DNA of 64,000 nucleotides from Leifsonia shinshuensis (GCF_031456835.1 NZ_JAVDVK010000001.1:2542001-2606000); one strand, 5' to 3'. Shown: positions 34,304-43,733, counted from the stretch's first letter. A program made the numbers and translations. The notes: generated by a model not told the origin, from the sequence alone.

Positions 34304-35501
34304 AGGAGTCCGGCGACCACCGCCACAGCTCGCGCTGCGCCAGCAGTGCCAGCTCGCGCAGCACGTCCAAGTCCGCCTCGCCCTCCTCGCGTTCGCGCGG
34401 GCTGCGGCCGAACACGCACAGCGCCCCGATGCGGGTGCCGTCCGGCGCCTCCACCGGGTAGCCCGCGTAGTAGCGCAGCCCGGCGGGGCCGGTGACGAGG
34501 CTGCTGCCGGCGAAGCGGCCGTCCTCGACCGCGTTCGGCACGACCATCCCGTCGGCGGTCTGGATGGTGTGGATGCACGCCGACTGCTCGATCGGGATCG
34601 ACTGGAGCACCGAGCCGGTCGAGGCGAGGGGCCACTCCTTCTGATCGTCGAGCACGGTGAACATGGCGATGTCGGTGCCGAGCGTCCGTTTCGCCGTGCC
34701 CACGATCTCGTCCAGGCGGGCGTCGCCGCGGCGCCCGCTCAGCTTCAGCCGTTCGATGGCACCCACACGATCGGATGCGTCCACGGCCGGGTCCGCGCGT
34801 CGGACGGCGTGCTCCTGCAGTGCCGGCGCGAGCACGTCCGCGATCTGCCGGGCCCAGAACAGGTAGTCCGCCGGTGTGCGATGCCGGCCCGAGTCGCCGC
34901 GCGGCGGGGCGCCGAGCGGCACGAAGTGGGTGCCCGTCTCGCGGCACACCCGGCGGGCGATCGCGTTGAGCCGTTCGGCGTGCTCCTGCGCGATGGCGCC
35001 GGCGGCCGAGTCGTACGAGCGGATGGAGCGGATCGGCTGGGCGCCGAGCCAGATCACCGTGCGCTCGGCGGTGTGTGCTCGTGTGAGCAGTGAACGCAGG
35101 TGCGTCTCCCAGCGCGCCGGCTCGGCCATGCGGATGGCATCGGGGATGGTGGCGCTCAGCACGACGGCGTCGTACCGCTCCGGCCCGGCCGCGTCGAGCA
35201 GCCGCCCGAGACGGCGCACGCCGGCCGACGGGTGAGGCACGACGTCCACGACGGCTCCGCGATCGGTGGCCGCCGCGAGCGCGCGGGCCAGACCACCCGG
35301 CAGCGCCAGGTCGTGGCTGCCGACGCCCCAGCCGACGACCGGCCCGGAACCGACGAGGAGCACCCGCAACGCGCGGCGCCCGGCCGCGAACGCCTGCCGC
35401 TCGCCGACCGGCCGGACGAGCCGGTTGCGGACGGCAGCCACGCGGGCGCGCCAGGCGAGCATCCTCGCCCGCCGAGGGAGCGACACCCTGTCGTCGTCCA
35501 C
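34302..35501 (-). CDS. SGNH/GDSL-like domain fused to a GAF domain
   Basis: 399 residues from a GTG start with TACGGT 6 bp upstream. The first half resembles SGNH hydrolases (RVLLVGSGPVVGWGVGS, YDAVVLSATIPDA), but the GDS block reads GSG and no D-x2-H block is clear, so activity is doubtful. The second half (after about residue 230) is a GAF-type sensor (LGTDIAMFTVLDDQKEWPLA, YYAGYPVEAPDGTRIGALCV). Redox- or light-related sensing is possible; unproven. Confidence 0.7.
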   Translation of the reverse strand: MDDDRVSLPRRARMLAWRARVAAVRNRLVRPVGERQAFAAGRRALRVLLVGSGPVVGWGVGSHDLALPGGLARALAAATDRGAVVDVVPHPSAGVRRLGRLLDAAGPERYDAVVLSATIPDAIRMAEPARWETHLRSLLTRAHTAERTVIWLGAQPIRSIRSYDSAAGAIAQEHAERLNAIARRVCRETGTHFVPLGAPPRGDSGRHRTPADYLFWARQIADVLAPALQEHAVRRADPAVDASDRVGAIERLKLSGRRGDARLDEIVGTAKRTLGTDIAMFTVLDDQKEWPLASTGSVLQSIPIEQSACIHTIQTADGMVVPNAVEDGRFAGSSLVTGPAGLRYYAGYPVEAPDGTRIGALCVFGRSPREREEGEADLDVLRELALLAQRELWRWSPDS

Positions 35502-35577
35502 CCTCCGACCGTAGCCCGGCGCCGGCGGCCGCCCAAACCGGCCCGCCGGGCCACGTTCGCTGATGGACGCCCCTCCG

Positions 35578-36516
35578 TTACGGCAGGATGTGCCCGGCCG
35601 TCGTGAAGAGCCGGTACCACTCCTGGCGGGTGAGCGGGATCTCCGACCCGGCCGCCGAGTCGCGCACGCGCTGCTCATTGGTCGTGCCGAGCACGACCTG
35701 CATGCCCGCCGGGTGCCGCGTGATCCACGCGACCGCGATCGCCGTGGGCGTCACGTCGTACTTCTCGGCCAGCTCGTCGATCGCGTCGTTGAGTTCCGCG
35801 TAGTTCTCCCGGTCGCCGAGGAAGACGCCGTCGAAGAACCCCTTCTGGAACGGCGACCACGCCTGCAGCACGATGTCGTGCAGCCGGGCGTAGTCCAGGA
35901 TGCCGTTGTCGCGGTCGATCGACTGGTCCAGGGCGGCCATGTTGGCCGCGACGCCCTGCGCGATCAGCGGGGAGTGCGTGATGCTCAGCTGCACCTGGTT
36001 GGCGATCAGCGGCTGCGACAGGGAGCGCTGCAGCAGCTCGATCTGCCCGGGCGTCTGGTTGGAGACGCCGAACGCGCGCACCTTGCCCGCGCTCTGCAAC
36101 TCGTCGAAGGCGAGGGCGACCTCGTCGGGCTCGACCAGGGTGTCCGGGCGGTGGAGCAGCAGGATGTCGAGGTAGTCGGTCCTCAGAGCCTCGAGCGACT
36201 CATCCACCGAGCGCAGGATGTGCTCGCGCGAGAAGTCGAAGAAGCCGTCGCGGATACCCACCTTGGACTGGATGACCACCTGGTCGCGCTCCGCGGCAGG
36301 GATCGCGCCGGCCTCGCCGAAGCGCCGCTCGCATCCGTGACGTTCGCCGCCGTAGATGTCCGCATGGTCGAACATCGTGATCCCGGAGTCGCGGGCAGTC
36401 CGCACCAGGGTACGGATCTGCTCGTCGTCGAGGTCGGAGATGCGCATGAGGCCGAGGACGATGTTGGACGCGGTGATGTCGGTCCGGGGGAAGGTGAAGG
36501 TCTTCATGCCTTCCAT
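35578..36516 (-). CDS. Aldo/keto reductase
   Basis: 312 residues with the family tetrad: Asp/Tyr in MFDHADIYGGERHGCE, Lys in VVIQSKVGI, His in DYLDILLLHRPD. The C-terminal NADPH site is around VLGTTNEQRV. NADPH-dependent reduction of a carbonyl is expected; the substrate is unknown. The ATG at 36516 follows AGGGG at 4 bases; a second ATG three codons later is possible. Confidence 0.9.
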   Translation of the reverse strand: MEGMKTFTFPRTDITASNIVLGLMRISDLDDEQIRTLVRTARDSGITMFDHADIYGGERHGCERRFGEAGAIPAAERDQVVIQSKVGIRDGFFDFSREHILRSVDESLEALRTDYLDILLLHRPDTLVEPDEVALAFDELQSAGKVRAFGVSNQTPGQIELLQRSLSQPLIANQVQLSITHSPLIAQGVAANMAALDQSIDRDNGILDYARLHDIVLQAWSPFQKGFFDGVFLGDRENYAELNDAIDELAEKYDVTPTAIAVAWITRHPAGMQVVLGTTNEQRVRDSAAGSEIPLTRQEWYRLFTTAGHILP

Positions 36517-36591
36517 CTAACCCCTCGTCAACCCCCTGGCGGCGCGGAATTCCGCGCCTACTGTCGGTGAGGCTAGAGAAGGAGCACTCCG

Positions 36592-36864
36592 ATGACCATG
36601 ACGCCCGACTTCCGTGTCGCTGTTGACGATTTCGCGCAGGAGACGGGCCTCCGCCGTCGGCCCCCGGCGATCTCGGGGTACATCGTGCATGCGCTGGGCC
36701 GCGACTTCCGGGTGACCGACGAGATGGCGCGCATCTTCCTCAACCAGGTGGAGCGTGTCGCGGCGACGGATTCGTCCGCCCTCGTCGTCCTGCGCCACGA
36801 GAAGGGCGTGGAGCTCCTCCTCGTCACCGACGACAACTCGTTCTCCATCCGCACGGCCTCGTAG
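36592..36864 (+). CDS. Hypothetical protein, 90 aa
   Basis: 90 residues, no known domain; a good ribosome-binding site (GAGAAGGAG) lies before the ATG. The C-terminal half has alternating strands (SALVVLRHEKGVELLLVTDD). It is followed after 9 bp by another unknown gene. Confidence 0.6.
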   Translation: MTMTPDFRVAVDDFAQETGLRRRPPAISGYIVHALGRDFRVTDEMARIFLNQVERVAATDSSALVVLRHEKGVELLLVTDDNSFSIRTAS

Positions 36865-36873
36865 GCTCGTCCC

Positions 36874-37422
36874 GTGGAGGACGGGACCGACGGACGCACC
36901 ACGGATGACCCTGTCGTCGCAGCCATCCGCGCCGTGCTGCGCGATGCCGTGAGCACCCTGCTCGCCTCCGATGCCCGGCGGGAAGCCCTCGCGGAGTACG
37001 TGCCGGCGCGGAACGCGCTGTTCATCCGTCGGGAGCCGGTGCTGCGCCGCATCGGAAGCGTCTGGCGACTGGGCGTGTTCCTGGTCGACGCCGAGGGCGT
37101 CCTGCGGGCCACCGGGCTGCTCGTGCGGGCGACGCCGCCGGGGCGGCCGCAGTACCAGTCGCAGTCCGCCGAGGAACGGCGGGCGCTGCGGGCGGCCGCG
37201 CAGCGCGGGCGGTTCCGCAACGGCGAGACCGTCAACTTCGGGGCGCCGGTGATCGATCTCGACCCGGAGGCTCTCGCGGCGAGCGACGGGCCGCTGTTCG
37301 TCCGGGACGGACGCGCGCTCGTGCGCTGGAGCCCTGCAGCCGGTGACACCGGGGCTCGGGCCTTCGCGGACTATGTAGGCGAGCGGGTGGACCTGCTGGC
37401 CCACCCGCCCGAGGGTGCGTGA
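36874..37422 (+). CDS. Hypothetical protein, 182 aa
   Basis: 182 residues, Arg/Ala-rich, no signal peptide and no recognised domain. GTG start with TAGGCT 6 bp upstream. The region VWRLGVFLVDAEGVLRATG looks like a beta-rich ligand fold. Function unknown. Confidence 0.65.
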   Translation: MEDGTDGRTTDDPVVAAIRAVLRDAVSTLLASDARREALAEYVPARNALFIRREPVLRRIGSVWRLGVFLVDAEGVLRATGLLVRATPPGRPQYQSQSAEERRALRAAAQRGRFRNGETVNFGAPVIDLDPEALAASDGPLFVRDGRALVRWSPAAGDTGARAFADYVGERVDLLAHPPEGA

Positions 37423-37435
37423 CCCGGCCGGCGAG

Positions 37436-37756
37436 TCAGACGGCGGGCGACGGCGACGCCGGGCCCGAGCCCGAGTCGGAGGCGGAGCCGTTGCTGGACC
37501 CGTTCTTGCCGGTGACCTGGTCGATCTTGCTCGACGCCTTGTCGGTCACCTTGCTGACGGTCTCGCTGACCTTCTCCCCGACGTCGGATGCGGCACGACC
37601 GGCGAAGTCCTTCACATCGCCTTTCACGTGCTGCACGGTGTCGGACTCCGCGAACCCGCGCCACTTGCGGCGAATGTCCTCGTACGCACCGCGCCCGGCG
37701 CGCGACCCGATGACGAACCCGACGGCGACTCCTGCGGCAAAGATGATGATCTTCAT
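37436..37756 (-). CDS. YtxH-like membrane-anchored protein
   Basis: 106 residues. An N-terminal membrane segment (IIIFAAGVAVGFVIGSRAG) is followed by an amphipathic helical region with repeated Val/Lys heptads (VGEKVSETVSKVTDKASSKI) and a Ser/Gly-rich tail. This is the pattern of YtxH/DUF948-type stress proteins. TACGGT lies 7 bp before the ATG. Confidence 0.65.
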   Translation of the reverse strand: MKIIIFAAGVAVGFVIGSRAGRGAYEDIRRKWRGFAESDTVQHVKGDVKDFAGRAASDVGEKVSETVSKVTDKASSKIDQVTGKNGSSNGSASDSGSGPASPSPAV

Positions 37757-37837
37757 GGCGTGCACCGTACGCGCCGGGCGCGGACCGCGACAGGGGCTGG
37801 CGGAGACGCGCATCCCGGGCGAGGGGATACTGTGCGC

Positions 37838-38392
37838 ATGAACTCGGGTGCGGTTCCAGGCGGCGCGGCGATCCTCGTGGAAGGCGCGAGCGACCGGGCT
37901 GCCGTCGCGGCCGCGGCGCGCGTGCTCGGCGTCGAGCTGGAGGCTGTCGGCGTCTCCGTCGTGCCGATGGGCGGCGCCATGTCGGTCCGCCGCTTCGTCG
38001 CCGAGCTCGGGCCGGGTGGCGCCGGGATGCGCCTGCGCGGTCTGTGCGACGCGGGCGAGGTGCGCTTCTTCGAACGTGCCGGGCTCCCCGCCGAGGCGGT
38101 GTTCGTCTGCCGCCCGGACCTGGAGGGCGAACTGCTCGGCGCCCTCGGTCACGCCCGGACGGAGGAGGCACTCCATGAGCAGGGCGATCTCGGCCTGTTC
38201 CGGACATTCCAGCAGCAGCCTGCGCAGCGCACCCGGACGGTGGACCAGCAGCTGCACCGGTTCCTCGGCACGACCTCCGGACGCAAGGAGCAGTACGGGG
38301 CGGCGCTCACCACGGCGCTCGCGCCTGCGGAGCTGCCCGCGCCCCTGCGCAATGTCGTGCGGGCCGCCGTCGCGGACGCCGCCCTAGGCTGA
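37838..38392 (+). CDS. TOPRIM-domain protein (OLD-nuclease-like)
   Basis: 184 residues. TOPRIM motifs: the Glu in AAILVEGASDRAAV and an acidic cluster region after VSVVPMGGAMSVRRF, as in the C-terminal TOPRIM domains of OLD-family ATP-dependent endonucleases. Here no ATPase domain is attached or adjacent. The second acidic motif (DxD) is replaced by LCDAGE. GATACT lies 6 bp upstream of the ATG. Confidence 0.7.
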   Translation: MNSGAVPGGAAILVEGASDRAAVAAAARVLGVELEAVGVSVVPMGGAMSVRRFVAELGPGGAGMRLRGLCDAGEVRFFERAGLPAEAVFVCRPDLEGELLGALGHARTEEALHEQGDLGLFRTFQQQPAQRTRTVDQQLHRFLGTTSGRKEQYGAALTTALAPAELPAPLRNVVRAAVADAALG

Positions 38393-38396
38393 GGGG

Positions 38397-38906
38397 ATGC
38401 CGCAGACCGACCCCGCCCTGCTCCAACGCCTCGCTGAGCTGTTCGCCGCGCGCGACCGCGACGACATGGCCCCGACGGTTCAGGCCCTCCTCGCGGTGCT
38501 CGCCGAGCATCCCGACGACCCGCACGTGCTCTACGAGGTCGGCGGCGCCTACGACACGTCGGGCGAGGAGCAGACGGCGGCCGGATACTACGAGCGCGCC
38601 CTCCACGCGGGCCTCGACGGCGACACGCTGCGCCGCTGCCTGCTGCAGTACGGCAGCACGCTGCGCAACCTCGAACGCTTCGACGAGTCACTCGCCGCCC
38701 TCGACCGCGCCGTCGAGCTGTTCCCCGACTCCGAGTCGGTCCGCGTCTGGCACGCCCTCTCACTCCACGCCGCCGGCCGGAGCGACGCCGCCGTCGCGGA
38801 GCTGATGGAAGTCGCCGCCGACCGCATCCGCACCCCCGACCTTCTGCGCTACGAGGCCGCCATCCGCGGCAACGCCGAGTACCTGCGGTCCCTGGACCGC
38901 GCCTGA
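38397..38906 (+). CDS. Tetratricopeptide-repeat protein
   Basis: 169 residues with about three TPR units (HVLYEVGGAYDTSGEEQTAAGYYERAL, then an RNLERFDESLAALDRAVELF unit). These are protein-interaction repeats. It starts 4 bp after the TOPRIM gene stop and is likely translated from the same message; TAGGCT at 6 bp could give a separate leaderless start. Confidence 0.82.
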   Translation: MPQTDPALLQRLAELFAARDRDDMAPTVQALLAVLAEHPDDPHVLYEVGGAYDTSGEEQTAAGYYERALHAGLDGDTLRRCLLQYGSTLRNLERFDESLAALDRAVELFPDSESVRVWHALSLHAAGRSDAAVAELMEVAADRIRTPDLLRYEAAIRGNAEYLRSLDRA

Positions 38907-38927
38907 CGGCGGCGCTAAAGAGGGCTT

Positions 38928-39275
38928 TCAGTCCTTGTCGCGCCCGAGGTTCGCCATTGCTCGCCTGTAGGCGTCCAGGTCGGCACGGCGGCCGACAGCG
39001 ACGGCCTCGATCGCGACGGCCGTGATCCTGTTGGGTGAGTAGCGGTAGACCAGTCGATAGCGAGGCTTTCCAACACCTTCTGGATCGAAATAGAGCTTGT
39101 AGCAATCGCTCAGATCGCCGGTGGCCACACGAGCATCGAGCCGCACGCCGCTCACTTCGCCGTCCCGGACGAGCACGAGCATGTTCAGCGCCATCTTCTT
39201 CGTGGCGAGGTCCGGTAACGCATCGACATCCTCTTGGAAGCCGGGCAGGGCTTTCAGTTGCAGGGTGCGCTGCAC
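38928..39275 (-). CDS. RelE/ParE-type toxin
   Basis: 115 residues. The C-terminal half (YRLVYRYSPNRITAVAIEAVAVGRR) is typical of the RelE/ParE fold, including the basic residues used for mRNA cleavage or gyrase inhibition. GTG start, overlapping the antitoxin stop by 1 bp (TAGTG). Lower GC than the flanks. Which target it attacks cannot be decided from the sequence. Confidence 0.75.
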   Translation of the reverse strand: MQRTLQLKALPGFQEDVDALPDLATKKMALNMLVLVRDGEVSGVRLDARVATGDLSDCYKLYFDPEGVGKPRYRLVYRYSPNRITAVAIEAVAVGRRADLDAYRRAMANLGRDKD

Positions 39276-39574
39276 TAGCGGTAGTCGTCCGGATCGAGTC
39301 CGACCGCGGCCGCAACCTCAGACAGCGCAATGGATTCTCCGGCGGCTGCCCTCGCGCGAGCGAGGTGAGCGATCTCGAGGTCTTCGATGACGGGGAGAAG
39401 CTCCTCGTAGAGCGCGAACGGGATCATCACGCCTTCGGGACGGCGTTGTGCACCGAACACGACCGGCTCGGCGAGGGCCCCCTGCTCCCGGAAGCGCGCC
39501 AGCGCCTTCGTCAGCGCGACGCGAGCCTCGTTCGTCGGAAGCACCGGCGGGATGTGCGAGAGGACCATTGTCAT
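39275..39574 (-). CDS. Antitoxin of the RelE/ParE-type pair
   Basis: 99 residues. The middle (FGAQRRPEGVMIPFALYEEL) has the Phd/YefM antitoxin pattern (I-x3-Y/F-x2-L), and the C-terminal part is an acidic helix that would wrap the toxin. First gene of the pair. The AT-richer upstream stretch (39575-39620) probably holds the promoter. Confidence 0.72.
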   Translation of the reverse strand: MTMVLSHIPPVLPTNEARVALTKALARFREQGALAEPVVFGAQRRPEGVMIPFALYEELLPVIEDLEIAHLARARAAAGESIALSEVAAAVGLDPDDYR

Positions 39575-39691
39575 AGATTACCGCCTTTCAGTACATAAAC
39601 GTGTACATGTTTCAAACCAGCTTCGCGAGCGGATAACACTCACCGGGTATGACGCGCCTGACCCGGTTTCGTGACGAGAACGGCGCATCCC

Positions 39692-40615
39692 TTACGGGGC
39701 CAGCAGCGCCGCGATGACCAGCAGCGACGGGACGGCGAAGATCGTGGTCAGCAGCACGACGTCGCGGGCGACCGCCATGCCGCGCTCGTAGCGGGCGGCG
39801 AAGTTGTAGACGTTCTGCGCGGTCGGCAGGGCGGCGAGGGCGACCGCCGCGAAGAGCGACTGGCCCGACAGTCCGAAGCCGAAGCGCGCGACGGCGAAGG
39901 CCACGAGCGGCATCGCCGCCGACTTGAGCACGACGGCCGTGACGATGGATGCGCGACCCGCCCCGGCCTGGAGGGGCCGGGCTCCCACCAGCGACATCCC
40001 GAACGCCAGGAGGACGAGGGGCACCGCGGCGCCGCCCAGCAGCTCGAACGGCTTGAGCACCGCATCCGGCAGCTTCAGACCGCTGACGTCGACGAGGATG
40101 CCGAGCAGCGAGGCGATGATCATCGGGTTGCGCACGGGCTGCGTCAGGATGGACCGCACCGAGACCGCTCCGCGGCTGGTCGTGTCGAGGATGGTCAGGG
40201 CGATCGGGGCGAACACGATCAACTGCAGCAGGAGGACCGGCGCGACGAACGAGGCGCTGCCGAGGACGTAGACCGCGACCGGCAGGCCGATGTTGTTCGC
40301 GTTGACGTAGCCCGCGCCCAGCGCGCCGATCGTCGTCTCCGGCGCGGGGGCCTGGAAGAAGGCGCGCGACAGGGCGACGAACAGTCCGGCCGACACGACC
40401 GCCGCGACGGCCGCCACGAGCAGCTGGGCCGAGAACACGACGTGCAGGTCGGCGCGGGCCAGCGTCACGAAGAGCAGGGCCGGGTTCGTCACGAAGAACG
40501 CGATCCGGTTGAGCACGAACGGGGCGGTCGGGCCGCCGATCCGCAACCGTCCGGCGACATATCCGACCAGGATCACGAACGCGATGATCCCGAACCCGGT
40601 CAGCACGCCGCCCAT
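39692..40615 (-). CDS. AEC-family transporter
   Basis: 307 residues with ten predicted membrane segments in two five-helix halves, typical of auxin-efflux-carrier-type permeases (GYVNANNIGLPVAVYVLG, FALPTAQNVYNFA-like region in ALPTAQNVYNFAARY). Members move small dicarboxylates or amines; the substrate here is unknown. Confidence 0.85.
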   Translation of the reverse strand: MGGVLTGFGIIAFVILVGYVAGRLRIGGPTAPFVLNRIAFFVTNPALLFVTLARADLHVVFSAQLLVAAVAAVVSAGLFVALSRAFFQAPAPETTIGALGAGYVNANNIGLPVAVYVLGSASFVAPVLLLQLIVFAPIALTILDTTSRGAVSVRSILTQPVRNPMIIASLLGILVDVSGLKLPDAVLKPFELLGGAAVPLVLLAFGMSLVGARPLQAGAGRASIVTAVVLKSAAMPLVAFAVARFGFGLSGQSLFAAVALAALPTAQNVYNFAARYERGMAVARDVVLLTTIFAVPSLLVIAALLAP

Positions 40616-40645
40616 CGGACCAGCGTACGGGACGGGAGGGTGCGG

Positions 40646-41458
40646 CTAGCGGCGGCGCGGTTCCGGCCGGGCCACGCGCACGGCGAGCGCGACCAGGAGC
40701 AGGAGGGCGGCCGCCGCGAAGGCCGTGATGGCGACCGGGGCGGAGACCAGGGTGCCGGTGAGACGCGAGACGCCGATCCAGGCGAGGCCCCAGGCGGAGG
40801 CGATCGCGGGGGCGAAGCGTCCGCGGTCCCAGACGGCGAGGGCGCAACCGATGACCGCGAACAGGGCCAGCATCGCGATGGCCCACCCGTGCGGGTTGCC
40901 GCCGAACCCGTCGAAGCCGGCCTGCTGCAGCCACGAGGCGATGTTCGCCACGGTCGCGATCATCACCCAGCCCAGGTACAGGCCGACGACGCCGTCGAAG
41001 AGCACCGCGTCGGCCGTCGACTCGGCGGGGTGGCGGCGCAGGATGACGAACGCGACGATGAGGACGACCAGCAGCGCGACGATGGCCACCACCGACAGGG
41101 CGAGCTGCCCGGCCTGCACCGAGAGGATCCACGCGGCGTTGAGGAGCAGCGAGCCGAGCACCCAGAACCCGGCGCGGCGCTGGCGGTCGCGGGCGGCCTG
41201 CGACGGCAGCGCCTGCCAGATCGCGTAGGCGACCAGGCCCGCGTAGATCACCGACCAGATCGCGAAGGCCGGCCCGGCCGGGGCGAGGAACGTGGCGTCC
41301 GCGCTGAGGGCTCCGCCGGCCACCTCGGGGATGGGCGTCCCGCCCGCGAACCCGGATCCGACGACGGCCCCGATCAGCGCGATCACGGCGCCGGCGATGA
41401 CGAGGGACTGGCGGACGCGGTCGACCGGCATGGGCCGCGCGGCGGCGAGCGTGCTCAT
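40646..41458 (-). CDS. TspO/MBR-like tryptophan-rich membrane protein
   Basis: 270 residues with seven or more hydrophobic segments. The segment PAGPAFAIWSVIYAGLVAYA corresponds to the conserved core of long actinobacterial TspO-related proteins. Function unclear (porphyrin or stress-related in short homologues). TACCGT lies 7 bp before the ATG. Confidence 0.7.
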   Translation of the reverse strand: MSTLAAARPMPVDRVRQSLVIAGAVIALIGAVVGSGFAGGTPIPEVAGGALSADATFLAPAGPAFAIWSVIYAGLVAYAIWQALPSQAARDRQRRAGFWVLGSLLLNAAWILSVQAGQLALSVVAIVALLVVLIVAFVILRRHPAESTADAVLFDGVVGLYLGWVMIATVANIASWLQQAGFDGFGGNPHGWAIAMLALFAVIGCALAVWDRGRFAPAIASAWGLAWIGVSRLTGTLVSAPVAITAFAAAALLLLVALAVRVARPEPRRR

Positions 41459-41474
41459 GCCCCGCACGGTAGAC

Positions 41475-42263
41475 CTATCGCACGGCCGTCGCCAGCACCA
41501 CCGTCGCCCCCACCTCGTCGTCCGTCTCGACGCTGGTCCGCAGCCCAGAGGCCGCGAAGAGGGCCGCGGACGCCTCCGCCTGCTCCTCACCCGCCTCGAT
41601 CAGCAGGGTTCCTCCTGGAGCGAGCCAGGACGACGCCTCCGCGGCGATCCGGCGGTGCAGGTCGAGGCCGTCCGGTCCACCGTCCAGCGCGACGCCCGGC
41701 TCGTAGTCGCGCGCCTCCGGCGGCATCAGCGGGATCGCGGCGGTCGGCACGTAGGGTGCGTTCACGGCCAGCACGTCCACGCGGCCACGGAGGGCGGCCG
41801 GGAGGGCGTCGAACAGGTCCCCCCCGAAGACGCGGTCCGCCGGGAGGTTCTGCCGGGCACACTCCACGGCGGCCGGGTCCACGTCCGACGCGAACACCTC
41901 CGCATCGGGGACAGAGGACGCGACGACGGCGCCGATCGCGCCCGCTCCGCAGCACAGGTCGACGACGATGGCACGGCCCGACCGCCCCATCGCGTCCCGC
42001 GCCAGCCCGGCGGCCCTCCGCGCCAGCAGTTCGGTACGGCGGCGGGGAACGAACACCCCCGGACCGATGCGCAGCCGCAGGCCGCCGAACTCGACCCAGC
42101 CGAGCAGCGGTTCGAGCGGCTCGCCGGCGACCCGGCGGGACACGAGGCGCTCCAGCTCGGCGGACGAACGAGCAGCTTCGGTGAGCAGCCGCGCCTCGTC
42201 CTCCGCGAAGACGCAGCCAGCCGCCCTCAGGCGCGCGACGATTCCAGCATCCGGTTCGGGCAC
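41475..42263 (-). CDS. PrmC-related N5-glutamine methyltransferase
   Basis: 262 residues. SAM-binding motif VDLCCGAGAIGAVV and the active-site loop VNAPYVP, where canonical HemK/PrmC has NPPY. NAPY defines the PrmC-related subfamily of unproven substrate. N-terminal helical domain as in PrmC. GTG start with TAGCAT 6 bp upstream. Confidence 0.87.
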   Translation of the reverse strand: MPEPDAGIVARLRAAGCVFAEDEARLLTEAARSSAELERLVSRRVAGEPLEPLLGWVEFGGLRLRIGPGVFVPRRRTELLARRAAGLARDAMGRSGRAIVVDLCCGAGAIGAVVASSVPDAEVFASDVDPAAVECARQNLPADRVFGGDLFDALPAALRGRVDVLAVNAPYVPTAAIPLMPPEARDYEPGVALDGGPDGLDLHRRIAAEASSWLAPGGTLLIEAGEEQAEASAALFAASGLRTSVETDDEVGATVVLATAVR

Positions 42264-42310
42264 GCCGTCATGCTAGCGGCGCGGAAGCCCGGGGCGCGGT
42301 CGCCCGGGGA

Positions 42311-42922
42311 TCAGTACGGCTGCGCCGCCAGCAGCCGGGCCAGGTGCGCCGCGTTGTTCGCGACCGTCGCGTTCGTGCCCGCGACCGACTCCGGCGTCTC
42401 GTCCAGGTCCTTGTAGTCGACCGAGCCCATCGCCTCGCCGTTCCAATACGTGGCGCCCTGCGAGGGGATGCTGAAGCCGACGTCGTTGAGCCCCTGGAAC
42501 AGGTCGGCGATGATCGCATGCGCACCGTCCTCGTTGCCGACGACGCCCACGATGGCGACCTTGCCCTCCACCAGCGGACGACCGTCCTCGTCGGTCTCGG
42601 ACAGCTCAGCATCCAGCCGCTCCAGCGCCCGCTGCGCGACCGACGAGAGGTGCCCCATCCACGTCGGCGTGACGATCAGCAGGATGTCCGAGGCGATCAC
42701 CTGCTCGCGGATCTTCGGCCACTCGTCACCCTCGCCCTCGTCCAGTTCGACGCCGGGCTTGATGTCGTAGTCGACGAGCCGCACGGCCGTGCCCGTCACG
42801 TCGTGGGTGGCCAGCTCGTCCAGCAACTGCCGGGCGAGGAGCTGGCTGCTGGACTCGTTCGGCGACGGCTTCAGCGTGCAGACGAGGGCGAGTGCGGTCA
42901 GGGGACGGTTCTCATCGGTCAT
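42311..42922 (-). CDS. Flavodoxin-like NAD(P)H-dependent FMN reductase
   Basis: 203 residues with a flavodoxin-fold nucleotide site (LVCTLKPSPNESSSQLLA, FMN phosphate loop), ILLIVTPTWMGHLSSVAQ and VGVVGNEDGAHA. Likely a flavin reductase or quinone reductase. The ATG at 42922 is favoured over an upstream in-frame start. Confidence 0.85.
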   Translation of the reverse strand: MTDENRPLTALALVCTLKPSPNESSSQLLARQLLDELATHDVTGTAVRLVDYDIKPGVELDEGEGDEWPKIREQVIASDILLIVTPTWMGHLSSVAQRALERLDAELSETDEDGRPLVEGKVAIVGVVGNEDGAHAIIADLFQGLNDVGFSIPSQGATYWNGEAMGSVDYKDLDETPESVAGTNATVANNAAHLARLLAAQPY

Positions 42923-43010
42923 GCCGCGGAGTGAACGCGCCCCCGGCGAAAACCGCAACCGGTTCCGCCGCGACCTTGACCTTATGCCCAGGTGACCGTA
43001 TGGATGGGTG

Positions 43011-43349
43011 ATGAAGCGCATCTACTATGCAAGCGGTTCGCTCCTGACGGGAGACGACATCGCCGACGTCCTGGTGCGCTTCGCTGCCGCACTGGCCCAC
43101 AAGAACGACGCCGCGGAGGTTCGCGCTCCGGTGGTCATCGAGGGCGGTGGGACGGGCGAGGCGCTCATGCTGCTCGGGCCCGCGTCACAGATCCTCGCCG
43201 AAGACGAGCCGTACTCCGGTCCCGAACTGCTCGACGAGCCGTTCGTCGCCGAGTTCGAGGACAAGATCGCCGCCCTGGGACCGCAGAAGGCCACCTACGT
43301 CGAGCACGGGACCGACGACATACCCGACCTCGACTACGACCTCCTCTGA
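43011..43349 (+). CDS. Hypothetical protein, 112 aa
   Basis: 112 residues, acidic C-terminus (TDDIPDLDYDLL), no known domain. A GTG one codon upstream could also serve as start. Divergent from the FMN reductase by 88 bp. Function unknown. Confidence 0.6.
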   Translation: MKRIYYASGSLLTGDDIADVLVRFAAALAHKNDAAEVRAPVVIEGGGTGEALMLLGPASQILAEDEPYSGPELLDEPFVAEFEDKIAALGPQKATYVEHGTDDIPDLDYDLL

Positions 43350-43451
43350 CCGCCGCGCGAGGCGGCGCGTTTCGCGAATACGCGAGTGCACCTGGCGCAA
43401 CCCGATTCGCCGCGTACTATCGGGCGAGTAACCGACGACCGGGAGAGGGTA

Positions 43452-43733
43452 ATGCAGGTGTTCCACGTCTACATCGACGACCTGAGGTTCACCTTCGTCG
43501 ACCGCGCGCCGGTCGAGGAGCTGAAGAGCAGGGTCGTCGAAGCGAGCAGGAACGACGGCGACTTCGTCTCCATCACGCAGTCCAGTCGTCCGCCGAGCGA
43601 GATCTTCGTCACCAGCCAGACGAAGGTGCGCATCGAGACCGCGACCATCCCGCGCGACCCCGTCTCCACCGGCTCGGCCGCCGGCGAGGACGACGACGAC
43701 GCGTTCTGGTTCGACTTCGACTCCCTGGCCTGA
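43452..43733 (+). CDS. Hypothetical protein, 93 aa, acidic tail
   Basis: 93 residues with alternating strands and one helix (FHVYIDDLRFTFVDRAPVEE) and a C-terminal Asp/Glu run followed by FWFDFDSLA. The ribosome-binding site GGGAGAGGG precedes the ATG. No assignment. Confidence 0.6.
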   Translation: MQVFHVYIDDLRFTFVDRAPVEELKSRVVEASRNDGDFVSITQSSRPPSEIFVTSQTKVRIETATIPRDPVSTGSAAGEDDDDAFWFDFDSLA

